64,000 nt of DNA from Takakia lepidozioides (lineage: Eukaryota; Streptophyta; Takakiopsida; Takakiales; Takakiaceae). Positions 12,360 to 22,404 of this stretch are shown one piece after another. Positions within the stretch are counted from its first letter, which is position 1. Each line of letters opens with the position of its first letter. The stretch lies in the NCBI GenBank assembly GCA_030704615.1, contig CM060731.1, positions 38,378,001-38,442,000 on the forward strand, written 5' to 3'. Below the pieces are notes generated by a model, which searched no databases, was not told where the DNA came from, and worked only from the letters and a program-made list of their open reading frames with translations. A program made the translations under genes and the position numbers.

Positions 12360-13801
12360 AAAGGTAGCAGTAACACTGGCTGGAGAAATTACATTACCAG
12401 AATCAAAGTCCCAAAAATGCAACATGTGGGAGAGATGGCATGCTGCCTCCTAATAAGCCCATCTTTTGCTACAAAGAACTAGGTCCTTAAAGTCGCGGTT
12501 AAATTTTCCAAATAAATGGTGCCTTATAACTTCATCAAATGAGGAAGGCTTGCCAGTCTAGAAGAGGAACCCTCACATTTTGCACCAAGACGTCCAGATG
12601 GACTACCACGCTTTAGATCCAACCCTAGGTTTGTCATTTAGGCTCCCACCTTGCACTGTCCATCTCAAAGAAGCAAGCCATAGAGGGCTAGTCTTTGGAG
12701 TTGCATCGGTCAGATATATCTGACAATTCTGCTCCAAGGACTAGCGAATTGTGTAAACATACTGAGGGGATTGGATTTTGACCTCTATTTCTGTTATTTG
12801 ATATATCTACATAGATATTATAATTTTACTGCTCTATAGGCATAATTATTAGCCAGGGTTGACTGTAATAGGTAGGTGGTAGTGAAGGCTCTCCTCCCCA
12901 CTCCCTCCCTTTATTGAATTACTTGGTTGAATTTTGCTTTAATCAATTGTCCTGTTGGGCATGCCTGAGAGCACTTACACTTTGCAATCTTTGGAAAGCC
13001 AGGTGCTCATGGGTTCATGAGGGTAAACCCCCCATCATCGGATCGGCGTTATTGAACATTTTCCTTGATCTGATGATGACTGAGGGGAAAAAGGCTTGGG
13101 TCTCTGTTTGTGCAGCTCTTCCCCGAGCTTCGAATCATCACCGGGCCCAATTGCTCAAGGAATTTGATATCACTTGGGGCAAGAGCAGCCTGCTCTTCGC
13201 CTGTCTTTCCAACACACGGGTGCAATGGAAAAACACCGTCCCCGCGCAATGGAAAATCTCCATTGGAAAGGGAGGAAGGGGATTTCAACTGGCGCCACAA
13301 ACGATCTAAGTTCCGAAGCTCAAAATGCAGCTCAAGTTTTGAATCAAGTCTTGAATCTAGTTATGTTCCTGTTTGTTTGGCTCTATTCTCGAGCCTGCTA
13401 TTAGTCTCGGGAAACTTCCCTCTAGTTTTGTCTGGTAGTTTCTTGGATGGACTCCCAGGTTACGCCCTCTGGTTTGTGGCTCTTCGTCTTTCTGCCTCCT
13501 TAGGACTCATGGATCCATAATTCCGGATTCTTGTATGCCCTCTTTCATCTCGGCCTTGCAGGTCTTACTTAGTCCAATCTCCTCCTCCCTCCCTCTCTCT
13601 CCCCCCTTTCATCTCTCCTTTGAGTGTAGCTTCTGGTTATGGAGTAGTTTCACCTCCGTAAGCCTTCATGGCCTTAGAGGAGGTTTTTTCCACCCGGACT
13701 TCCAAATTTTATAATTCCGGACGTTTTAATTCCCTATGATATAAAGTTTCGCGAGGCCACCGTCCCTCATTCTTTTACATTAAAAAAAAAAAAAAAAAAA
13801 A
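12360..13801 (+). mobile_element. Decayed retroelement 3' region ending in a poly(A) tract
   Basis: The plus-strand frame 12914-13309 (ALTLCNLWKARCSWVHEGKP) resembles the Trp-rich C-terminus of plant LINE-type polyproteins. The region ends in an uninterrupted run of about 23 A at 13779-13801, the signature of a retroposed RNA. GTCTTAC occurs both at 13562 and directly after the poly(A) at 13803, so a separate short retroposon of about 240 bp, flanked by an imperfect duplication, could account for the last part. No reverse transcriptase domain is visible. Confidence 0.45.
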
Positions 13802-14037
13802 AGTCTTACCTATACCTACACATCTAGTATAATCCTAATTTTCTTTGCTTATGTTTTTTGTAAGGGAGAACCGGTTGGAGGCACTGGAAGTCGCAAGGCG
13901 TCAAAGGTACGGTAACAGCCACAACCATCGGAAGTTGGAGGCTGCAAAGATCGTCATTAGGAGGATCAAGAGGGCGCCTCTGACTAAGAGGTACCTTATC
14001 ACTGCCTCTTGAATTTGATATTCTTGGACTTTGATCA

Positions 14038-14433
14038 TTGTTAATTGTTGTGCAAGCACCATGCCACATTCCAATATTAACCATGTTCTCTAAGGTCAAC
14101 AAAGACCAACATCTAAAGAAGGTTTGGAAACAAGGTGAAGAGTTAGGCCCAATGGACAAGAAGGGGTTGACTGCGGAGCCTACAAAGCAGAGAGTAGGAC
14201 GCCCACACATTATTAGAGAATCAGCTCAGCAGGCACCATTGGCTTATCCATTTTCATCTCGGTCTAGACTTGAAAAACAAGCTCAACCTGAAGTTCTCCT
14301 TGAAACCACTCAGGGATCTACCTTAGAACAAAGTTGCAAGTGCAAAGCAAGAGGAACATATACCAATTGGTTTAGGTCAAAGACATGGCCACAGATTGCA
14401 GCTGCAATGAAGCAGCACAATTTTTTTTATTGA
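14038..14433 (+). CDS. Hypothetical open frame, 131 codons
   Basis: This is an open frame with no recognised domain. It is basic and Gln/Lys-rich (for example KVWKQGEELGPMDKKG) and ends just before the hAT-type element at 14511. Upstream, 13867-14013 reads in another frame as an Arg-rich peptide. There are no clear splice sites, no relative elsewhere in the window and no promoter signal. It could be a gene fragment carried by a transposon, or chance. Confidence 0.2.
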   Translation: MLIVVQAPCHIPILTMFSKVNKDQHLKKVWKQGEELGPMDKKGLTAEPTKQRVGRPHIIRESAQQAPLAYPFSSRSRLEKQAQPEVLLETTQGSTLEQSCKCKARGTYTNWFRSKTWPQIAAAMKQHNFFY

Positions 14434-14510
14434 TGCTAGCGTATTATTTAGCTAGTTTCACACTAATAGTTAATTTAACTTGACAATGCAATGAATCATC
14501 TCCAAACTAG

Positions 14511-14919
14511 TATGTTGGGCTGGTATGTAGGTGAAGCACTGGTATCATTTGGGAGAATACGTGGTCGTATACCAGACCAGGCTGGTATCAGTTCTTTCAG
14601 ACCATCCACAATACCAGTACTCCCCCACCATCTTCCTCATTTACTCTGGTATGTATACTGAGTTAATTTATAGGTACATATACCTATACATTTGTACTTA
14701 AGTATATTTTCTTCTTGATGTAATTTGATAAATTTGTAACTCAAGATGGCTTTGGAAGTTGATATCTCATACCAGCCTGGTATTGTGGTCATAATACTTA
14801 TACTCTAGGAAAAACATACATCCACCATTATCTAGACCAGACCGGTATAAAAGTTTTGTGATACATCTAGTACCCGGACCAGTTTGGTATGTAAAAAACT
14901 TGATACCAATCCAACATTG
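14511..14919. mobile_element. Older hAT-type MITE of the same family
   Basis: The left end TATGTTGGGCTGGTAT and the right end ATACCAATCCAACATTG are imperfect inverted repeats that match the ends of the element at 10815-11350. The interior likewise is packed with ACCAG/CTGGTAT motifs. The flanks ACTAGT and ACTGGT suggest a decayed target duplication. Its greater divergence suggests an earlier insertion. Confidence 0.6.
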
Positions 14920-15798
14920 ACTGGTGCGTACAGGGTCCATGGAGAGCCTACAAGTCCCGCTATCGCAATTGGACGAAGGCCTCTATACCACTACCTGTCT
15001 GGTATGTTCATAATACAATACGAGTCCAAAGTCATCTAACCACTGGCACTGACTGGCGAATTTTTCCGTTTAAATCCCCCATAATTCCTTAGTACAACAA
15101 TTAGCCCACCCATATTCCAGTCCTTTTTCTTGCGAAAAATCGCCAGATTCGACCTCGGACACTGAAGTTTCAACATAGCATATTCCTAGAATATTCTAGG
15201 AATATGTAGAATATGCCTCTGTCCTCCCGGGAGCGTGCTCATGGAAGCGTGAGCCTGTTCTCATTGCTTCCCAAGCTCCTCCTTTGAAGATGTGATGCAT
15301 AGATGCGCTATCAATCATCCCCAAGCATCTTACCCATTGAACCCACAAGATGAAAAAACAAAACAACCCACAACGAAAAGATGAAGAAACAAGGGAAAAA
15401 CAGAAGAAAAGAACAGAGGGTGATGAACTCTGAGGTGAGACTCCCTGAACTCCTCGGTACCCGCTGGTGAGAGAGAGAGAGGACACGATCCGGCAAAAGG
15501 AGGACTGGAGATGGGAGCAAAACCGAGGTGGAGCCTTACTTGAGGCTCAATTGAAAGTGGGATAAGGGAAAGCCGGGCAAAGAAGAGAAAGAGAGCCTGG
15601 GAGGAAGGGTAGGGGCGCTACATCAGCTCGCGGCTCCTCTCTATTCTTCTCGTCAGGCAATCACAAGGAAGAATTTCTTGTGAGAAACTTTTGGGTCGCT
15701 TCATTGGCATTTCTTTCTTCACTCTAGTCCTCTGATTGGCAGATTACTGCTTTTTCTCACCTGTTCCACAAGTGGTGCCGAGGGAGGAGGGATATACG
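14920..15798. other. Upstream region of URH-B
   Basis: This region presumably contains the URH-B promoter and leader. More CTGGTAT motifs continue to about 15010. A perfect 28-bp palindrome lies at 15179-15206. Open frames on the minus strand at 15196-15520 are Ser- and Phe-rich with no recognised motif, and I read them as chance. Confidence 0.35.
15179..15206. repeat. Perfect 28-bp palindrome
   Basis: The 28 bases read the same on both strands, with a central GAATATTC flanked by TTCCTA/TAGGAA. It lies about 590 bp upstream of the URH-B start. The central GAATATTC has the 2-bp spacing of a heat-shock element pair, but the outer TTC/GAA units are one base too far away for a canonical site. 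It could be a protein-binding site or a cruciform/hairpin-forming sequence. Confidence 0.6.
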
Positions 15799-15926
15799 AT
15801 GGTGCTCAATCTGGAGGGTCTCAGCATAGAGGGTTTACACAGTGGTGGTGGCGGCGGCCACTGTGGTCAGCCTCCCAGACAATCGCAGCGCAAGAAGATC
15901 ATCATTGACACTGACCCTGGCATTGG

Positions 15927-15968
<42 letters not shown>

Positions 15969-18900
15969 GCACTTCACCACACACATACACTCCCACAACT
16001 GTTGAGTTGAAATTTCTTTGAGTTGGGTGCTTCCCGTGCGCATCTGGTCGAGTTCCCTTAATCGCGGATTGCAGCCGTCTGCTAATACTTATCGGCAGCG
16101 CAATGAAGCTTCTCAAAGCTGGATGGAACTCTGGTGATTTGGTGGTGACGTGCAATTGGCTCAGGTTATAAATCAGAGATCCTACAGACCGGAAACCTGG
16201 GTATCCCGTCGTGGATGTTTTAGTTAGGTGGCCTGTCAGAGATGTCGAGCTCAAATATGGTAGCCTCAGACTCAATTCAAGCCATCGTTTAAGCTAATGC
16301 ATTGTACCTACAGATAGTTGGCCCCTGAAATTTGGACTGTCAGAGACCCACAATGATATAGTGGGTCCACCTCAAGACATGCAGACTCATGTAAGGCCCC
16401 AGTAGATCAGGGAGCTAAAAAAATGTGGAGGAACCATTGTTTTCATGGGGCCAAATGTAGTTCATGAAATCCATGGGGGCCACCAGCATGCTTAATTGAA
16501 GAGGACCTCTGCAGGGGAGGTTAGAATTATTGATTGGGACTGTGTCAGCATCTGCTGCAATGGAATGAGGTGGTTCTAGGCTTGATCTTTCCATCAAATG
16601 TTGGAAGAGATTGGGTCTGTGGAGTACTCACATGAGAGTGCAGATGTAGTTACCTCACCTGGCACCAAGAAATTACCATTCACTCTCTCCCCATAGATCC
16701 AAGGTTGGGATCCAGGCATAGGTCACCAGAGAATATGCCCCTTGGTTGCGACTTGATTTTATGCATAGTATGCCTTTAGATATATCTGACTTTGGGTAAT
16801 GTTAAATTCATCTGACAGGTCTTTGCTTGCCCAACAGATGACATGATGGCAATTTTAATGGCATTCCAATCACCCGAAATTGAAGTGCTAGGGCTCACCA
16901 CCGTCTTTGGGAATGTGGAAACTTCACTTGCAACCACCAATGCACTATACCTGGTTCATCTCTTCTCATTGAGAATTACAAACGTGTCTCCATTATGTAG
17001 CCTGGTTCTAATGGACTGAATTACTTGGATAAAGGAATCAACAGGTTGTACCTGCTGTGCCCATTGATAAAAACCGGCATCAGCAGTGCCTTCTCAACTT
17101 ACACTTGTTTCTCTAGGTGTCACTGCATTTAAGTTGGACTTTGCTGTTGCCTTCTTCATGGTAATAATTAGGCGTTGAGCATAAATCACTCACTGTTTTG
17201 CTTAATGTTGGGTTGAGCAGTGTGAGGTGGCGGGTTTTCCTACCGTCCCAGTTGCTGAAGGCAGCCCATTACCATTGAAGGTACTTTCTTCTCCCCCCAC
17301 CACCATTGTTCCTCTCCCTCTCTAATTCTCAAAATGCCTAGCTCTCATTGATTTCATTGTCAAAAGTAGTCTCTGCATTCACAAATCGGTCTTTTCATAT
17401 CTCTCAGTGGGTTGTCCACAGGGAGTTCAACCGCGAATTGCGGACTTTGTGCATGGAACAGATGGGCTTGGAAACACGCATCAGGCTAAGCCGCATACCT
17501 GTAAAATAAAACAAAGTGCTTGTGATTTTCTGGTAGAGAAGGTGGCAGAGTTTCCAGGCAAAGTCACAGTTGTGGCTCTGGGACCCCTGACCAACATTGC
17601 TAAGGTCAGCGCTTCAGTACCCTCGAGTGCTTTTGAGTGGTGTGTCTATCCGTATACAGGAGGGCTGATGATCTCTCTCATTAATTCACTGTGTGGAAGA
17701 GGCCTATAGAGGCATTCAGCACCATTCTTGCTATTATATTATCAGCCCTGACATAAAATACTAAGCGTGCTGTTGGTATGGATGGCCAGTCTGGTTGATG
17801 CCAGGAAGGGCCATACCCAGCTGGGACATCCGCAAGTCATAGCCAACATGCAGAAGGAACAAAAACAAGTCTCCCAACCGAAAATGCTCTGATTAGTTCC
17901 TTGTTGGTGCTCATTATGCAAAAAGGATTGTGCTGATGCTTGTCATTTTGTTGTAGGCCATTCAAAAAGACCCAAATTTTGCTAAGAATGTGGCTCAATT
18001 GGTGGTGCTTGGGGGCTCATTTTTCGCAAGTGGAAATGTTAATCCTGCTGCTGAAGCCAATGTGAGTTTACAGGGCAGGAACCAAACTTGTGGTCGCTCC
18101 CCTTCCATCCCTTATCTTCCAGATGAACAGAACATACAATTGGAAATACTAGTCACCTCTTTCCTTGCTGTATTTTTACCCTCTTTGAGTTCCTCATGTT
18201 TCATCTCAGGTCCTACTGTTTTGTGCAAGGCATTAACTTGGTCAGCATCAGTAATATTAGGTTATGGATTTAACTTCATAATACCAATATCTGAATGTCA
18301 ATTCTGCAGATTTATGGTGACCCTGAAGCGGCGGACATCACATTCACCAGTGGTGCAGACGCTGTCGTGATTGGCATAAATTTGACCACTCAGGTGACTT
18401 TTACTGGTAAGTTCTTTGAGTTTTTGGGTTTGAAGGACGTTCTTGTGTGTATTTTTGCATACTCCGGCGGAAGAACCTTGAGTGGTTGAAGCAATCTTCC
18501 TCTTTGGTGTGGTTGTTCTCTATCTTCCCTCCACAGCCTCCCCTGGGTCTCTGTGTAATTGCACTTTTTGTGCACCACTGTGGATACGACAGCCGCTTGT
18601 CATATCTGTGCAGCAGAGTTGTGGAATCCACATTGTGCTTTCTGTCACACAATGCTAGCCCTTCAATCAGACCATAATCCCTTACTGTCACAGATGTGTG
18701 AGGGCTATCATTTTCAGACCAAGCTTCCCTCATCTTAGTGGGTTATAACCCCAAAACTGGCTTCGGTAGTGCTACTACTCTGCCAGGAAACACCTGAAGC
18801 ATATTTAAAAGGACAATGTTTGCATGGAAGGGTCAGCAAATATATATCTTAACATGTTGTCTCCCTCTGCTTTTCAGAAGAAGACCTATGCGATATACGG

Positions 18901-19980
18901 GATTCAAAAGGAAGACATGGCTCCTATGTGTATGAGTGCTGTCAATTTTACAAAAAGTGGCACGGGGAGTCGGATCATATGGATGGTACATTGTTCTTAA
19001 TTAAAGGCAAAACAGGAATTGAAATGTGCCTGTGTCCCTTCAACTAAGCTCTCATGCATCGGTTGAGACATGCCAATCCTTACATAATGTGTGTATGTAC
19101 ATTTGTGTTTGGAACAGCAGATGCTAATTAGAATATGAGATGGACGTAGCAGATGTTATGAGCTTAGTGACTTTAAGTAAGTTGAAATGTTTGTTTTCCA
19201 GCACTTGAACCTTTGCAGCTGCTGAGAAGCTCGTTTACCCGCGGTTCAGTTATTACGTCTTTGCCATCAACATAGATATCTGTTTTACTCTGTTCTGACA
19301 TGCACACATGCGGCAGGATTTGGGTCCCCTGTGATACTCAACTTCGTGGCATATTAGATTACTAACAGTTCCATTTAACATTAAAGCATTTCAACACAGG
19401 AAACCTGATAAGTTTTAGGGTGTCTGTTGCCAGGATTATTCCTCCATGATCCCACATGCATGGTGGCGTTGCTTAACCCCTCTCTTTTTACATTCAAAAC
19501 GGGAGCATTGAGGGTGGAGACTGAAGGCATCTGTGTGGGCCTCACTCTTATGGATACAGGTCTTAAGAAGTACGTTTTCACACCCTTGTTGGTTAAGTTT
19601 TCCTGGTATTTCTGCTTCAGTGTGACTGTTTTACCATGGGTCTTGTATCGCTGTGTAGTATTGTCTCCTGACAGGTATGTGGTCAGGGTTTACTTATGAC
19701 AGTGGGGAGGATTGTTGGATTGGTTATCTCTTGGTCTCCCTTTCTCCCGTCCCTCCGTGAATATTATGAAGTCCCTTTTCTTTCTGTCTGGGCTTTTCTT
19801 CTAAGTTGATATTGGTCATGCTAACACAGAAAAAGTCTAACACATGGTATGTGGTCCAACTTTTGAAACAGTTGGGTGGGCAACAATCCATGGATGGGCC
19901 AACCACCGGTGAAAGTGGGATGGACAGTTGATGCTGAAGGGGTCAAAACCCTTGTAAAAGAAGTTCTATGTAGGCCTTAA
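15799..19980 (+). CDS. Inosine-uridine preferring nucleoside hydrolase, URH-B (9 exons)
   Basis: This is a second plant URH-type ribonucleoside hydrolase acting in nucleoside salvage. Exons are 15799-15925, 16838-16953, 17221-17280, 17422-17604, 17957-18061, 18310-18406, 18878-18985, 19434-19569 and 19872-19980. Phases agree throughout and give 346 residues. Visible signatures are IIIDTDPGIDDMMAIL (split by intron 1), VPVAEGSPLP, IADFVHGTDGLGN, VTVVALGPLTN, GNVNPAAEAN, YGDPEAADITFTSGADAVVI and LFLHDPTCMVA. The N-terminus carries about 25 extra residues with a Gly run compared with URH-A. An in-frame ATG at 15736 could lengthen it further. The first intron begins with a (CT)n run directly after the donor. 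The gene stands head to head with URH-A and most exon lengths are identical, so the two arose by duplication. All metal-binding Asp residues I can recognise are intact. Confidence 0.94.
15928..15966 (+). repeat. (CT)n microsatellite at the start of URH-B intron 1
   Basis: About 19 CT units begin three bases after the exon 1 donor (GGTATCTCTCT). Similar tracts at 4650-4694, 35138-35196 and 59520-59559 are tied to LINE sequence, but no LINE-B end is visible next to this one. Confidence 0.8.
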
Positions 19981-20439
19981 CATGTTCTAATGCAATCACT
20001 CTTCGTCACCTTCACCAATTAATTCTGAAGCTGCAAATCTTCTTTTGATTGTGAAGGGTGCCTGAAATTCTAATTAGTATTGTCAGATGTATATGCCAGC
20101 AACAAATTAGCTGGCATTTAATTTTCCCTCTGAATGTTGAAGGCACAACATTATCTCATGTTGGGAAGACTCCCTGCGGCATTCATTTGTTTGGAAGGAA
20201 TTTGCCTGCGCAAGCTTACAGGCTGCATCTCCTAATTTTTTTTTCTACCCCTCCCTTCCTCTTCCACCCAGTTTTTTCTGTCTCCGTCTTTGGTTGAACT
20301 TAATCTCCAGTAGTTCTTTGGTTTGGTCTACTAGTGTCATTGAGCCCTTTGGGGTTCTCTCTTTCTCAGTCTCTCTACTTGTGTCCATGGGTTCTCTCGG
20401 CCTTCTGCCGAAGTAACGAGCTTTTTTCTTTCTTTCTTT
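19981..20439. other. Downstream region of URH-B
   Basis: This presumably holds the 3' untranslated region and terminator of URH-B. No gene was recognised. LINE-A sequence starts at about 20440. Confidence 0.4.
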
Positions 20440-20815
20440 ACGGATCTACGGATAGAGACTGGCAGATGGGAAAGCCTGCAATGGGAGGACCGCCTACAAC
20501 CAGGAAACTGAAACTGAAGAACATTTCTTCTCTTATTGCCCTCTGTATTATGAGATCCGTGGGAGATTCCACTGTCTATCCCGTGGAACTCAATCTCTCA
20601 CTGAAGTCTTCCACTATAAGGTTCAGAAATGCTTGGCAGCTCACCTGCACGAGGCCTTGACCCTTAGACAATCCCTTGAGCAGTAGTTGCTTTTGGGCTG
20701 TTTCTTTGGCTCTGGTTTTGTTTCCTCTGTCTTGTTTTTTTCCATTTTGTCCCATAAGCTCTTTGAGGTTTCCGCAGATGTCATAACGTACCATTTCATT
20801 TCATTTCATTGTTGT
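20440..20815 (+). mobile_element. LINE-A 3' fragment
   Basis: This region is related to the end of the intact-looking LINE-A copy (about 61030-61409). It contains ATAGAGACTGGCAGATGGGA, the codons for CPLYYEIRGRF in broken frame, then CATAAGCTCTTTGAG and a tail of CATTT units (CATTTCATTTCATTT). It is 5'-truncated and frame-damaged, as is usual for LINE copies. Confidence 0.8.
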
Positions 20816-20904
20816 ACAAACTTATCTTTATCTTTATCTTTCACACACACAGCTCCACCAGTTGGAGAGGGCCACCCTGGTGATGCTGGGTTCGGTGTTC
20901 TTTC

Positions 20905-21190
20905 TCTTCTTCTACACTTCTTCTACTGCCCTCTATACTACGAGATCCGTGGGAGAATCCACTGTTTATTCAGTGGAACCCAAACTCTCACCGATGTCTT
21001 TCACTATAAGGATAAAAAATGCTTGGCAGCCTACCTACACGAGGCCTTCACCCTTAGACAATCGCTAGAACATTAATTGCGGTTTCTGGATTTGTTCCTC
21101 TCTCATGTGTTCTTCCATTTTGTCCCATAAGCTCTATGAGCTTTCCGCGGACCTTATAAGGGACCATTTCATTTCATTTCATTTCTTCAA
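20905..21190 (+). mobile_element. Second LINE-A 3' fragment
   Basis: This is another truncated copy of the same LINE-A 3' end, with the coding part YYEIRGRIHCLFSGTQTLTD and the terminal LAAYLHEAFTLRQSLEH stop. It is followed by the conserved CATAAGCTCTATGAGCTTTC and a CATTT-repeat tail. It is closer to the copy at 61030-61409 than the neighbouring fragment is. Confidence 0.82.
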
Positions 21191-22404
21191 ACAAGGTAAA
21201 CTGAAACTGATAGAAACCGGTAAGACATTATCCTGCAGAATACCAGAGCTTGGTTTGGAGAAAAAGCTGCAGCCTGTGCCTGCAAGGCTGCATGAAAGTA
21301 AACCTGCAGTTTTTGACCAGCACCTAGTGGCAGGCAAGGCCCCTTGCTCATGTGAGCACAGATCTGCATGTCACTTTTGCCTACACCACATCATGGGCAC
21401 CTTCTGCACATCCCCAGAGTGTCCCAGGATTGTCTGAATTCCCCCCTAACGTTTACTATAATATAGTCAACCGTTGCTTCTTAGAAGCAAACTTCCTAAA
21501 CCTTCCGCAACCACAACATCTATGCCATTGGCGTTCATGTTTTCTTCTCCCTCGAGTAAAATTATGGTTCTTTGCTCTCAACCGTCTCACAAAACAAATC
21601 TAGACATATCGACAGATCTGATTTGCTTACAGTTGTCTGTTTTGTAGTCATTTGGGTGGCCATGCAAACTGGGCACAAGCAAAGTAATCAGCTCCTGTCC
21701 TGTTGGGGATCAGTATCTGCAACTTACAAGCAACCCCACCTCTGAGAAATGAGATGGAACACATGACACGGTACCAGAGATCACATGACCATGCACACCT
21801 CAAACACAGGCTGCCACTAGATTTTGAGATCTCAGGAATTGCAGTCAACAGAACTCCAAGGTATGCAGTGGCACAGTGCTGTCACAATCCCAAGAGAACC
21901 TCAGCAAGCATGAACACGTCAAATGAAAGAACCAAATCTGGACCAGCAGATTCCCCGCACGATAAGAAATCAGGTGAAGGCAAAAGCATTCCTAGTCACG
22001 TTGTGGGTCACGAGTCACGACAAAAGTCGTTGATTCCCACTTCCTGGATGCAACCACGGAGCAAGAAGTCATTCCTCAACAACTTGCTTTCATCATGAAC
22101 TGGTCCCTGCCTTGTACTACAAACAGACCGGTTGATCTTTGATGGATTCATTGATTGAATCACGATTATAGGAAGAAGATGATGAACTACCGTCCACGCT
22201 GACAAGAATGAGCTCCTGGCTTTCCCAAATGTAGTATGATTCGTTGTGCTTGCTCTTTTTTTGGATGGCGGCGTGTTGGTGTACAAATGCCGTCTCTCTG
22301 TCTCCTCTGTCTCTATCATGTTATTGAGTTTTTCTCCTTCTGGGTTTGTGGAGGTTGTTACGCTCCTTTTCTTGAATCTTTCTTCCGCTGAGTGACTTTC
22401 CAAG
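21191..22404. other. Intergenic region upstream of the F-box gene
   Basis: No gene was recognised. Short frames on both strands (for example 21703-22098, +) lack motifs. The last several hundred bases presumably hold the promoter and leader of the F-box gene; TCTCTCTGTCTCCTCTGTC-type pyrimidine runs occur at about 22290-22320. Confidence 0.35.
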
